The translations under genes and the position numbers were made by a program. Below the pieces are notes generated by a model that was not told the DNA's origin, did no database searches, and worked only from the letters and a program-made list of their open reading frames with translations. DNA of 64,000 bases, taken from Hoskinsella mucinilytica (GTDB lineage: Bacteria > Bacillota_I > Bacilli_A > Erysipelotrichales > Erysipelotrichaceae). Location of the stretch: NCBI RefSeq assembly GCF_045223415.1, contig NZ_JBEQZJ010000015.1, forward strand, positions 1 to 64,000, read 5' to 3'. Positions 7,744-16,912 of this stretch are shown here, piece by piece (position 1 is the stretch's first letter; every line of letters starts with the position of its first letter).

Positions 7744-9243
7744 ATGAAATACATTTTATTAGATACAAATATGATTATTTATCGAGAAGGAGAAAAAAAA
7801 TTAAGCCAAAACATACAATTGTTGTCTAGATTATTATTAGATTCAACACAATATAAATTATGTATTCATCCTTTATCAAAAAAAGAGTTGCTCGGATACA
7901 AAGATGAAGAAAAAAGAGAAACTATATTGTCTAAAATAAATGTTTATCCTATTTTGGAGAATCCACCTTATGCAAGTGAAGAGTTTTGCAATAAATGTGG
8001 AAAGAATAAAGGGCAAAATAACTATATTGATAATTGTATGATATATGCCGTTTATAAAAATTGCGTTTCTTATTTACTTACAAACGATCAAGGAATACAC
8101 AAAAAAGCAAAAAAACTTTTTTTAAGTAAGAAAGTTTTAACTATTGAAGAAGGTATAGAGCTATTATCAAAAGATAAAATGGAGGTTTATACTAACACTC
8201 CTGTTTTTATTCAAGAAAAATACCTATACACAATTGATACCGATAATGATTTTTTTGATTCTCTAAGGAAAGATTATAAGGACTTCGATATATGGTTAAA
8301 TAAAAAAAAGCAAACTCATAGCAAAGCATATGTGACCTATCTTGATAACGACCAAAAGAAAATCGGGGCTTTTCTTATGCTGAAAAATGAAGATGAATCT
8401 GAACAGTATGAAGATTTCGAAAAAAAATTTAAGCCTGGTAAAAGAATCAAAATATCTACATTTAAGGTTATTGATAATGGAAAAGGTATTGGAGAAGCGT
8501 TTATCAAGCTAATTATTGATCGTGCATTGAAACTAAATATTGACGAAATCTATGTTACTGCATTTGAAAAACAAGAACGGCTGACAACACTATTTGCTGA
8601 ATACGGCTTCGTTTTCTATACTAGAAAAAAAACAAAAGGTGGTCATAATGATGTGGAGTTAGAAAATGTTTATCTGAAAAATCTATTTAAAGGGATTACT
8701 GAATATCCTGTGATTTATTATTTGAATCAACAAGTTTATTTAATACCTATACAACCTGAATTTTCTAAAAGATTGTTTTATGATGCTTTTGAGTACCATC
8801 AGATAAGCTTGTTTGACTTAAACGGTGCATCAACTTGTAGTAATGTTATCAAAAAGGTTTATATTTCAAAGGCTAGAATTAAGGGAATTCATAAAGATGA
8901 TATTTTACTATTTTATTTTAGTAATGAAAAGCAAGAACTAGCGGTTGTAGGTGTCGTAGATGAAGTATTTAAGGCAAATGAGATAGATACTTATGAGAAT
9001 TTTCAAAGAATTGTGAAAAGACGTACAGTATATGAAACGTCATATTTGAAAGAGGCATATGAGAAAGGATATTTGATTATTTTATTTGAATACTTTCTAG
9101 ACCTGCAAGAACATGTATCACTTGATAAAGCAGTATCAGAAGGGTTGATAAAGGGTGCACCGCAATCTATACAAAAAATGGAAAAAGAAAAATTCAAAAA
9201 ATTAGTAAGATTAAGTAGAAGTGAAAAACAAATTCTAATATAA
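7744..9243 (+). CDS. PIN nuclease - GNAT acetyltransferase - PUA-like protein
   Basis: 499 residues in three parts. Residues 1-145 look like a PIN domain: acidic residues D7, E48, D96 and D115 in ILLDTN, LSKKELLGY, NNYIDN and LLTNDQG. It carries a CNKC pair (82-85) as a likely zinc-binding insertion. Residues 190-300 look like GNAT, with an acetyl-CoA loop near DNGKGIGEA. Residues 320-499 have a PUA/EVE-like look (ISKARIKGIHKDDILLFYF). PIN domains cleave RNA; GNAT domains acetylate. ATG 7744 is chosen over GTG 7735 because GAGGAG lies 8 bases before it. An ASCH gene follows by 26 bases. Probably a toxin or RNA-modifying enzyme paired with it (inference). Confidence 0.7.
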   Translation: MKYILLDTNMIIYREGEKKLSQNIQLLSRLLLDSTQYKLCIHPLSKKELLGYKDEEKRETILSKINVYPILENPPYASEEFCNKCGKNKGQNNYIDNCMIYAVYKNCVSYLLTNDQGIHKKAKKLFLSKKVLTIEEGIELLSKDKMEVYTNTPVFIQEKYLYTIDTDNDFFDSLRKDYKDFDIWLNKKKQTHSKAYVTYLDNDQKKIGAFLMLKNEDESEQYEDFEKKFKPGKRIKISTFKVIDNGKGIGEAFIKLIIDRALKLNIDEIYVTAFEKQERLTTLFAEYGFVFYTRKKTKGGHNDVELENVYLKNLFKGITEYPVIYYLNQQVYLIPIQPEFSKRLFYDAFEYHQISLFDLNGASTCSNVIKKVYISKARIKGIHKDDILLFYFSNEKQELAVVGVVDEVFKANEIDTYENFQRIVKRRTVYETSYLKEAYEKGYLIILFEYFLDLQEHVSLDKAVSEGLIKGAPQSIQKMEKEKFKKLVRLSRSEKQILI

Positions 9244-9269
9244 TAATAGAAGAAAGAGAGGGATTCATC

Positions 9270-9641
9270 ATGTGTAAAGTCTTGTTGCCAATAAAACCAG
9301 TTTATGCGTATCAAATTCTAAACGGAAAAAAGAAATTTGAATATAGAAAACGAAAGTTTAAGCGAGAGAATGTTGAAAGCATTGTTATTTATGCAACTTC
9401 TCCTGTGAAAAAAATCATAGGCGAAGTGCAATTGAAACAAGTGATAGAAGATACCCCATATCATATATGGGAAGCAACCCATGAATATGGTGGAATAGAT
9501 AAAAATGATTATGATGAATACTTTAAAGACAAGACGATTGCGGTTGCATATGGATTAGGGACGATACATCCATATAGGGAAGAAAAAGAATTAGCTGATA
9601 TTGATATTGATTATTACCCTCAGTCTTATGTATATCTATAA
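9270..9641 (+). CDS. ASCH domain protein
   Basis: 123 residues spanning one ASCH (PUA-like) domain: LLPIKPVYAYQILNGKKKFE, YRKRKFK, then VIYATSPVKKIIGEVQL and later HEYGGIDKNDYDEYF. The ASCH fold is thought to bind RNA or modified nucleotides. A GAGAGGG-type site precedes ATG 9270. It is the second gene of a two-gene unit with the PIN-GNAT protein, and the two probably act together; the partner role is inferred from adjacency only. Confidence 0.82.
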   Translation: MCKVLLPIKPVYAYQILNGKKKFEYRKRKFKRENVESIVIYATSPVKKIIGEVQLKQVIEDTPYHIWEATHEYGGIDKNDYDEYFKDKTIAVAYGLGTIHPYREEKELADIDIDYYPQSYVYL

Positions 9642-9694
9642 TGGATCATAGTTCTAGCAATGATGACTTTTATCCTAAGAAATGTAAAATATAC

Positions 9695-9723
9695 TTGTAA
9701 TAAAAGAGGAAGTTTAGTACAAT
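9695..9723 (+). promoter_or_regulatory. Promoter of the purine operon
   Basis: TTGTAA (9695-9700) and TACAAT (9718-9723) are separated by 17 bases. Transcription would begin near 9730, just upstream of the riboswitch aptamer. Confidence 0.7.
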
Positions 9724-9742
9724 ATCTATGTATTGACGAAAC

Positions 9743-9811
9743 GCTTGTATATATGCCGTAATATGGACGGCAAGTTTCTAGCCGCTAACCGTAAATCTGC
9801 GGGCTACAAGC
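9743..9811 (+). promoter_or_regulatory. Purine riboswitch aptamer, guanine type
   Basis: P1 is GCTTGTA/TACAAGC (9743-9749/9805-9811). P2 is GCCGT/ACGGC with loop AATATGG. J2/3 is AAGTTTCTA, and P3 is CCGC/GCGG with an AACCGTAAA-containing loop. The base that sets specificity (position 74 in the xpt numbering) is C, at 9804, so guanine or hypoxanthine is the expected ligand rather than adenine. Positions equivalent to 53 and 73 are both G, unlike the usual C and A. It controls purE onward. Confidence 0.9.
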
Positions 9812-9839
9812 AAACAATTACTCTTTCTTTTTGTTCGGA

Positions 9840-9883
9840 GGCGTACTTGTTTGCATATGCAGGCAGGTACGTCTTTATTATTA
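9840..9883 (+). terminator. Riboswitch expression-platform terminator
   Basis: Seventeen bases (9840-9856) pair completely with 9857-9873 when G-U pairs are allowed, followed by TTTATTATTAT. GCAAACAA (9810-9817), which begins in the 3' arm of P1, is complementary to TTGTTTGC in the 5' arm. This gives a short antiterminator that competes with both. Ligand binding should therefore favour termination. Confidence 0.8.
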
Positions 9884-9899
9884 TAGGAGGGTCTTACTT

Positions 9900-9950
9900 A
9901 TGGTCTTAAGAAGATGCGCTATATTAATACAAAAATTTAACTGTTTTTAG
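9900..9950 (+). CDS. 16-codon ORF between riboswitch and purE
   Basis: Reads MVLRRCAILIQKFNCF and then TAG. AGGAGG (9885-9890) lies 9 bases before the ATG. It ends 58 bases before purE. It could be a translated leader or chance. No homology is claimed. Confidence 0.35.
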   Translation: MVLRRCAILIQKFNCF

Positions 9951-10008
9951 TGTACATATTGGTTTGAAAACGATATGTATTTTTTTATTTTTACAGGAGG
10001 AGAAAAAC

Positions 10009-10512
10009 ATGAGTGAAAACAGAAAACCAGTCGTAAGTATCGTCATGGGAAGCCGCAGTGACTTGCCAACTATGGAAAATTGCTTTAACCAGCTAAAGGA
10101 ATTTGATATTCCATTTGAAGCACATGCATTAAGTGCACATCGTACACCGGATGAAGTCATTAAGCTGAGTGAAGGCGCAAAACAACGTGGAATCAAAGTC
10201 ATCATCGCAGCTGCAGGTGGTGCTGCACATTTAGGTGGTGTCGTTGCTAGCTCAACAACCTTGCCTGTGATTGGGGTTCCGATTCAGACAAGTGCACTTG
10301 GTGGTATGGATTCCTTATTGTCTACGGTTCAAATGCCGGGTGGAATCCCTGTTGCAACTGTTGCAATCGGAAAAGCAGGCGCAAAAAATGCTGCTATTCT
10401 TGCAGCCCAGATGATTGCGTTAAGTGATGAAAGTGTCGCAGAAAAGTTAGATGCATTCAAAAAATCTATGGCAGATAAAGTTAAAGCTGATTCTGTAATC
10501 GAAGTTGAATAA
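10009..10512 (+). CDS. purE: N5-CAIR mutase, class I PurE
   Basis: 167 residues. It has the class I signatures GSRSDLPTM, ALSAHRTPDE and the GGMDSLLSTVQMPGGIPVAT loop. Class I PurE converts N5-CAIR to CAIR in cytoplasmic purine synthesis and normally depends on PurK, which is not in this window. The ATG at 10009 is chosen over an upstream in-frame ATG because AGGAGG (9995-10000) lies directly before it. First large gene of the operon under the guanine-type riboswitch. Confidence 0.96.
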   Translation: MSENRKPVVSIVMGSRSDLPTMENCFNQLKEFDIPFEAHALSAHRTPDEVIKLSEGAKQRGIKVIIAAAGGAAHLGGVVASSTTLPVIGVPIQTSALGGMDSLLSTVQMPGGIPVATVAIGKAGAKNAAILAAQMIALSDESVAEKLDAFKKSMADKVKADSVIEVE

Positions 10513-10533
10513 CATACTGGAAAGGTGAAGAAG

Positions 10534-13500
10534 ATGGACTATCGTGTATTTGTAAAGAAAAAAGAAGCGTTTCAAGTAGAAGCTCAGTCAATGTTTCATG
10601 AACTGAAGCAGAACCTGAATCTGAATGGATTAACAGGTGTAAAACTGTATAACGTGTATGATGTTTTCCATGGGGATGACCATGATATGGCATTACTAAA
10701 GGAAAAGGTGTTAAGTGAAGTTGTGACCGACGAAGTATATGATACAATCGATTTATCTGATCAAACATATATTGCTTATGAATGTTTACCTGGTCAGTAT
10801 GATCAGCGTGCAGATAGTGCACAACAATGTTTAATGCTGTTAAATAACAAACAAGATGTAGTGATCAAAAGCGGACGTATTGTTGTCTTAGAGGGTGAAG
10901 TAAGTGATGCTGAAATTATCAGTATCAAAAAGTATTTGATCAACCCTGTAGAAATGAGAGAAAAAGATTTACAGGTTCTTGGTTATGAAGAAGACGTTGA
11001 AATCGAACCGGTTCCGATGATCGAAGGATTCTGTGCTATGGATGATGTTGCTTTACAGTCATTGATGGACAAGGAAGGTCTAGCAATGACACTTGCTGAT
11101 CTAAAACACGTACAACAATATTTCAAGCAAGAAGAACAACGTGATCTTACAATGACAGAGCTTAAGGTATTGGATACTTATTGGTCAGATCATTGTCGTC
11201 ATACAACATTTGAGACGATTCTACAAAGTGTTAATTTTGAGGCCGGTTCTTTACAGGAAACGATACAGAAATCTTATGAATTATATTTGAAATTAAGAAA
11301 TGAAGTACATGGTGGCAAGAAAGTCATGACATTAATGGATATGGCTACCATTGCCGGTAAATATCTACGTAAGAATGGTAAGTTAGACGATATGGAAGTC
11401 AGTGATGAAATCAATGCATGTTCTATTGAAATCACTGTAGATGTAGATGGTGAGGAACAACAATGGTTGTTGATGTTCAAGAATGAAACACATAATCACC
11501 CTACGGAAATTGAACCATTCGGTGGTGCAAGTACATGTATCGGTGGTGCAATTCGTGACCCATTATCAGGTAGAAGCTATGTTTATCAAGCAATGCGTAT
11601 CACTGGGGCGGGAGATATTACAAAAGATATTAAGGAAGCACTTCCTAATAAATTACCTCAATCAAGAATTTCTAAGGGAGCAGCAGCCGGTTATTCTTCT
11701 TATGGAAATCAGATCGGACTTGCGACAACTTATGTAAAAGAAATCTTTCATGATGGATATGTAGCGAAACGTATGGAAGTCGGTGCTGTAATTGGTGCTA
11801 CACCAAAAGAAAACGTTATTCGTAAATCTCCTGAAAAGGGTGATATCGTCGTATTGATCGGTGGAGCTACCGGAAGAGATGGTGTTGGTGGAGCTACCGG
11901 TTCTAGTAAGGAACATAATGATACATCTCTAACAAAATGTTCTAGTGAGGTGCAAAAAGGAAATGCGCCTATGGAAAGAAGATTACAGCGTTTATTCCGT
12001 AATCCAGAAGCAACTCGTTTGATCAAGAAAGCCAATGACTTTGGTGCCGGTGGTGTCAGCGTAGCGGTTGGTGAACTTGCAGATGGATTACGAATTGATT
12101 TGGATAAGGTACCTGTGAAATATAATGGGTTATCAGGAACAGAACTTGCGATTTCCGAATCACAAGAGCGTATGGCTGTATTGATCGAAGCAGATCAATT
12201 TGAAGCGTTTAAACAGTTAGCCTATGAAGAAAACTTGGATAGTGTGATTGTTGCTGAAGTTACCGATGAAAATCGTTTGATCATGAGCTTCCATGGGAAA
12301 GAAATTGTAAATATTTCCCGTGATTTCTTAAATACAAATGGTGTACGTGGATTACAGGATGTCTTGATCAAAGAAGGCTTGGTAGATCAAGATCCATTTA
12401 AGGCAACGGTGGATAATATCAAGGATGATTTGAAACAGCCGAATGTTGCTTCTCAAATCGGTTTAGCGGAAATGTTTGATGCATCCATTGGGAAATCAAC
12501 GGTATTGATGCCATTCGGTGGAAAATATCAGTTGACGGAAACAGAAGGTAGTGTACAAAAGCTTCCGGTATTCGGTTTTACCAATACATGTTCTATTATG
12601 ACACATGGATATAACCCTGAAGTATCTTTATATTCTCCATATTTAGGCGCTGCTTATTCTGTTGTTGAGGCATTGGCAAGAGTGACTGCACTTGGTGGTA
12701 ACTGGGCTACTTGTCGATTGACCAATCAAGAATACTTTGAACGTTTACATAACGATCCTGAAAAATGGGGCAAACCAACACAAGCATTGTTAGGATTGAT
12801 CGAAGCAGAAATGGCATTTGAAACACCTGCAATCGGTGGTAAAGACTCTATGTCCGGTACCTTTAATGAAATCTGTGTTCCACCTACATTGATCACTTTT
12901 GCGGTAACAACCGATACAACTGATCATATAATTTCTTCAGAGTTGAAGAAAGCAGGTCATAAATTATACCTTGTAAAACACACACCAAAAGAACACATGG
13001 TTCCTGATTATGAACAATTAAAGAATAATTTCAATCTTGTTCGTAAACATATATTAAACAAGGATATCGTATCGGCGTCTACAGTGAAATTCGGTGGTAT
13101 TGCGGAAGCTTTATGTAAAATGAGTTTTGGTAATAAACTAGGCGTAGATGTAACGAGTGATGAAGATATGTTCTCTATTTCTATCGGATCTATCGTCGTA
13201 GAATCTGTTGGTTCATTAGATGAAGAAAACTTCATTTACTTAGGTACTGTAACAGATAACGCTATGATCCATATCAATGAAGAGACCATCGCAATCGAAG
13301 AAGCATTACATGTATGGTATGCACGTTATCACAAGATCTATCCTATGATCGTTGATCATGATGGTAAGAAGATCGATACTCCAGAGTATCATAGTAAAGA
13401 AATGATCAAGGCAAAGAAAACATATGAAAAACCAAAAGTTATCATTCCGGTATTCCCTGGGCAAAACTGTGAATACGACACAAAACAGCAATTTGAGCGT

Positions 13501-14226
13501 GCCGGTGCAGAAGCGGAAATTTATGTTTTCAATAACTTAAATGTAGAAAGCATTGAGCGTTCTTTAAATGAATTAAGTGAAAAAATTGCAACAGCTCAGA
13601 TTTTAATGGTTGTGGGTGGATTCTCTAGTGGAGATGAACCGGATGGTAGTGGTAAATTTATCGCTAACGTATTAAGCAATCCGAAAGTAAATGCAGCAGT
13701 ACAAACACTGTTGGCTAATGATGGATTGATTCTTGGTATCTGTAATGGATTCCAGGCATTGATCAAATCAGGTTTATTACCTTATGGTGATATCGAAAGT
13801 CTGAATGCAGATTCTCCTACATTGTTTAGAAATAATATCAATCGTCACGTTTCACATATTGCATCTACAAAAATTACCAGCAATAAATCACCATGGCTTT
13901 CAAGCTTTGAACCGGGAGCATGTCATAGTGTAGCTATGTCACATGGAGAAGGTAAATTTGTCGCAAGCGATGAAGTTATCGCAAGCTTATTCGAGAATGG
14001 GCAGGTCGCAACGCAGTATGTTGATTTAGATGGTGATCCTACGATGAATGGAGCATACAATATCAATGGAAGTTCTTGCGCAATCGAAGGTATCACAAGT
14101 CCTGATGGAAGAATTTTCGGTAAGATGGGACACAGTGAACGTTATGAAGATGGTCTTTATAAGAACATTGATGGTGATAAACTGCAAAATATCTTCAAGA
14201 ATGGTGTAGATTACTTTAAAAAATAA
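10534..14226 (+). CDS. purL: FGAM synthase, single-chain PurL
   Basis: 1230 residues, the size of fused PurL enzymes. The N-terminal domain and two AIR-synthase-like halves cover about residues 1-930 (SDHCRHTTFET, NETHNHPTEIEPFGG, DFGAGGVSVAVGELADG, PAIGGKDSMSGTF). A class I glutamine amidotransferase follows, with VFPGQNCEYD and the catalytic Cys in GICNGFQ. It turns FGAR, ATP and glutamine into FGAM. The single-chain form needs no PurS or PurQ, and neither is present. Start at ATG 10534 with a GAAAGGTG site; an in-frame GTG at 10525 lies inside that site. Confidence 0.97.
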   Translation: MDYRVFVKKKEAFQVEAQSMFHELKQNLNLNGLTGVKLYNVYDVFHGDDHDMALLKEKVLSEVVTDEVYDTIDLSDQTYIAYECLPGQYDQRADSAQQCLMLLNNKQDVVIKSGRIVVLEGEVSDAEIISIKKYLINPVEMREKDLQVLGYEEDVEIEPVPMIEGFCAMDDVALQSLMDKEGLAMTLADLKHVQQYFKQEEQRDLTMTELKVLDTYWSDHCRHTTFETILQSVNFEAGSLQETIQKSYELYLKLRNEVHGGKKVMTLMDMATIAGKYLRKNGKLDDMEVSDEINACSIEITVDVDGEEQQWLLMFKNETHNHPTEIEPFGGASTCIGGAIRDPLSGRSYVYQAMRITGAGDITKDIKEALPNKLPQSRISKGAAAGYSSYGNQIGLATTYVKEIFHDGYVAKRMEVGAVIGATPKENVIRKSPEKGDIVVLIGGATGRDGVGGATGSSKEHNDTSLTKCSSEVQKGNAPMERRLQRLFRNPEATRLIKKANDFGAGGVSVAVGELADGLRIDLDKVPVKYNGLSGTELAISESQERMAVLIEADQFEAFKQLAYEENLDSVIVAEVTDENRLIMSFHGKEIVNISRDFLNTNGVRGLQDVLIKEGLVDQDPFKATVDNIKDDLKQPNVASQIGLAEMFDASIGKSTVLMPFGGKYQLTETEGSVQKLPVFGFTNTCSIMTHGYNPEVSLYSPYLGAAYSVVEALARVTALGGNWATCRLTNQEYFERLHNDPEKWGKPTQALLGLIEAEMAFETPAIGGKDSMSGTFNEICVPPTLITFAVTTDTTDHIISSELKKAGHKLYLVKHTPKEHMVPDYEQLKNNFNLVRKHILNKDIVSASTVKFGGIAEALCKMSFGNKLGVDVTSDEDMFSISIGSIVVESVGSLDEENFIYLGTVTDNAMIHINEETIAIEEALHVWYARYHKIYPMIVDHDGKKIDTPEYHSKEMIKAKKTYEKPKVIIPVFPGQNCEYDTKQQFERAGAEAEIYVFNNLNVESIERSLNELSEKIATAQILMVVGGFSSGDEPDGSGKFIANVLSNPKVNAAVQTLLANDGLILGICNGFQALIKSGLLPYGDIESLNADSPTLFRNNINRHVSHIASTKITSNKSPWLSSFEPGACHSVAMSHGEGKFVASDEVIASLFENGQVATQYVDLDGDPTMNGAYNINGSSCAIEGITSPDGRIFGKMGHSERYEDGLYKNIDGDKLQNIFKNGVDYFKK

Positions 14227-14247
14227 GACGCAAAGGGGGTAAATCAT

Positions 14248-15855
14248 ATGGATTTACAAGTATATTTGCCTTATATCGTTGGTGCTATCGTCATTATCCT
14301 ATTGATTTTGATCGTTACGATAGGATATGTGAAAGCACCACCTGATACCGCATATATTATTTCCGGTTTAAGAAAGAAGATCATTGTGGGAAAGGCTAGC
14401 ATTAAGATTCCATTTCTAGAACGTTTAGATAAGTTAAGCTTAAAATTGATTCCAATCGATGTAAAAACAAGCAGTATGGTGCCTACGGCAGATTATATCA
14501 ATATTCAAGTAGATGCCGCAGTCAATGTGAAGGTTGGTACCGATGGCAATAAGTTAGAGCTTGCGGCGCAGAACTTTTTGAATCAGACTTCTGATTATAT
14601 GGCCAGAGTTGCCAGAGAGGTCTTAGAAGGTAATATGCGTGAAATTGTTGGGCGTATGCGTTTAGAGGAAATGGTATCTGATCGTCAAAAGTTTGCGGAG
14701 TTGGTAAAAGAAAATGCGATGCCAGATCTTGCGGCTATGGGATTGAATATCGTTAGCTTCAATGTACAAAACTTCACGGATGCCAATGGTGTCATTGATG
14801 ATCTTGGTATTGATAATATTTCACAGATCAAAAAGAAAGCTGCCATTGCGAAAGCAGAGGCAGATAAAGAGATTGCGGTGGCAAAAGCTGATGCGGATCG
14901 ACAGGCAAATGATGCAAGAGTTATCGCTGAGCGAGAAATAGCAATCAAAAACAATGATTTAGCAATGCAAAAAGCGGAGTTAAAACAGATTGCGGATATG
15001 AAACAGGCAACAGCAGATGCCGCATATCAGATCGAACAAGAGAACCAACGTAAAACAATCGAAGTTACAACAGCGGATGCGGATATCGCCAAACAAGAAC
15101 GTGAGGTCTTATTGAAGGCGAAGGAAGTTGAAGTAAAAGAAAAGGCTTTGGAAGCAGAAGTAAAGAAACAAGCAGAAGCTGAAAAGTTTGCGAAACAACA
15201 AAAAGCAGATGCTGAATTGTATACAAGACAGAAAGAAGCAGAAGCGAAGCGTTTTGAAATTCAACAGGAAGCAGAAGCTCAAAAATCAAAAGCAGATGCT
15301 GATCGATACAGTAGAGAACGAGAAGCACAAGGTATTCAATTGGTCGGTGAAGCAGAAGCGGAGGCCATTCGAGCAAAAGGTATTGCGGAAGCAGAGGCTA
15401 TGGATAAAAAAGCAGAAGCTTATCAGAAATATACCGGAGCTGCCGTTGCGGAAATGTTAATCAAAGTGTTACCTGAAGTTGCCGGAAAGATTGCAGAGCC
15501 GCTATCTAAGATCGATAAGATTACAGTGATTGGCGGAAATGAAGGCACAGCCATTGATCCTGTGGCCGGAAATGTTCCGGGTGTAATGACAAAGCTATTT
15601 GAATCCATGAAAGAAACTACCGGTATTGATCTAGGTGAAATCGTAAAAGCAAACACCTATGATGCAAAGGTCACAAGAAATGTGAATCTATCCGGTATCC
15701 CTAGCGGAGAAACCAATGTGTATGTTTCACCTGAAACTGTGAAAAAAGAAACGGTACAACCAAAAGTTGGGGAAGTAAAAAAAGAAGTGAAACCGGAAAC
15801 AACAGAAAAACAGCCAACACAAGACAAAAAAGAAAAAATGTCTTGGGAAGATTAA
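14248..15855 (+). CDS. Flotillin/SPFH-domain protein
   Basis: 535 residues. It has one N-terminal membrane segment (about 7-29), then an SPFH domain with the flotillin pattern (VKAPPDTAYIISGLRKK, KTSSMVPTADYINIQVD). A long coiled coil follows (about 190-400), rich in alternating A-E-A-K/A-D units, and then a flexible acidic/basic tail. Flotillins organise membrane microdomains. It lies 21 bases after purL and 25 before purM, so it shares the purine transcript. This placement is unusual, and any link to purine metabolism is unknown. AAAGGGGG ribosome site. Confidence 0.93.
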   Translation: MDLQVYLPYIVGAIVIILLILIVTIGYVKAPPDTAYIISGLRKKIIVGKASIKIPFLERLDKLSLKLIPIDVKTSSMVPTADYINIQVDAAVNVKVGTDGNKLELAAQNFLNQTSDYMARVAREVLEGNMREIVGRMRLEEMVSDRQKFAELVKENAMPDLAAMGLNIVSFNVQNFTDANGVIDDLGIDNISQIKKKAAIAKAEADKEIAVAKADADRQANDARVIAEREIAIKNNDLAMQKAELKQIADMKQATADAAYQIEQENQRKTIEVTTADADIAKQEREVLLKAKEVEVKEKALEAEVKKQAEAEKFAKQQKADAELYTRQKEAEAKRFEIQQEAEAQKSKADADRYSREREAQGIQLVGEAEAEAIRAKGIAEAEAMDKKAEAYQKYTGAAVAEMLIKVLPEVAGKIAEPLSKIDKITVIGGNEGTAIDPVAGNVPGVMTKLFESMKETTGIDLGEIVKANTYDAKVTRNVNLSGIPSGETNVYVSPETVKKETVQPKVGEVKKEVKPETTEKQPTQDKKEKMSWED

Positions 15856-15880
15856 GCTTGAAAAGGAGAATAAAAACAAG

Positions 15881-16912
15881 ATGAGTGATAAATATAGAGA
15901 AGCTGGCGTTGATTTAGAGGCAGGTTATGAATCTGTCAGATTGATCAAGAGTCATGTCGCAAGAACAAAAATCAAAGGTGCTATGGATTCCATCGGTGCC
16001 TTTGGTGGTATGTTTGATCTTTCTACTTTAGGATTGAAAGAACCAGTATTGGTTAGTGGTACAGATGGTGTTGGTACAAAACTGATGGTAGCTTTTGAAA
16101 TGGATAAACATGATACTGTCGGTATTGATGCTGTCGCAATGTGTGTGAATGATGTATTGGTTCAAGGGGCTGCCCCAATCTTCTTCTTGGATTATTTGGC
16201 AGTCGGAAAAAATGAACCCAAAAAGATCGAACAATTGGTCAAAGGTGTTGCGGATGGCTGTGTACAGTCAGAATGTGCGCTAATTGGTGGAGAAACAGCA
16301 GAAATGCCGGATATGTATGATGTGAAACATTATGATATCGCCGGTTTCTGTGTCGGAGCTGTAGAAAAAAGTAAGTTATTAGATGGCCAAAAAATCGAAG
16401 CAGGAAATGTTTTGATCGGTTTACCAAGTTCCGGTGTACATTCAAACGGATTCTCTTTGATCCGTAAGATCTTACTAAAAGATGCAAAATTAGATTTACA
16501 TAAAGAATATGATGAAATCGGTGGAGAAAAGCTTGGAAATGTATTGCTTACACCAACAAAGATTTATGTAAAAGCAATCAAACACTTATTGGATAAGGTT
16601 GAAATCAAAGGAATGAGTCACATTACCGGTGGTGGATTCTATGAAAATGTACCAAGAATGTTGAAAGAAGGACAAGGTGTTGTGATCGATACCAATGCAT
16701 ATCCGAAAAAACCGATCTTCGACATGATTGCGAAATATGGTGAAGTACCTATGGAAGAAATGTGCAACGTATTTAACATGGGAATCGGCTTTATGATGGC
16801 AGTTGATAAGGCAGATGTAGAAAAAGTAATGAGCTTATTAGCTGAAATCAACGAAGAAAGTTATGTGATCGGTGAAGTAACCAATAGTGGAAAGGTTGAA
16901 GTGAAATGGTAA
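15881..16912 (+). CDS. purM: AIR synthase
   Basis: 343 residues, full length for PurM. Visible motifs include the N-terminal YREAGVDLEAGYE, SGTDGVGTKLMVAF and LIGGETAEMPDMY (the ATP-binding core), then GLPSSGVHSNGFSLIR and ITGGGFYENVPRM. It closes the imidazole ring of AIR from FGAM with ATP. AAGGAG site before ATG 15881. purN overlaps its last codons by 7 bases. Confidence 0.97.
   Translation: MSDKYREAGVDLEAGYESVRLIKSHVARTKIKGAMDSIGAFGGMFDLSTLGLKEPVLVSGTDGVGTKLMVAFEMDKHDTVGIDAVAMCVNDVLVQGAAPIFFLDYLAVGKNEPKKIEQLVKGVADGCVQSECALIGGETAEMPDMYDVKHYDIAGFCVGAVEKSKLLDGQKIEAGNVLIGLPSSGVHSNGFSLIRKILLKDAKLDLHKEYDEIGGEKLGNVLLTPTKIYVKAIKHLLDKVEIKGMSHITGGGFYENVPRMLKEGQGVVIDTNAYPKKPIFDMIAKYGEVPMEEMCNVFNMGIGFMMAVDKADVEKVMSLLAEINEESYVIGEVTNSGKVEVKW

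Noticed and set aside
9743..9811. Adenine or 2'-deoxyguanosine riboswitch
   Set aside because: The base at position 74 is C, which excludes adenine, and the changes typical of the 2'-dG class at positions 47-51 are absent.
15065..15376. Leucine-rich minus-strand ORF in the flotillin gene
   Set aside because: It is the shadow of the A-E-A-K coiled-coil codons on the other strand; no start signals.
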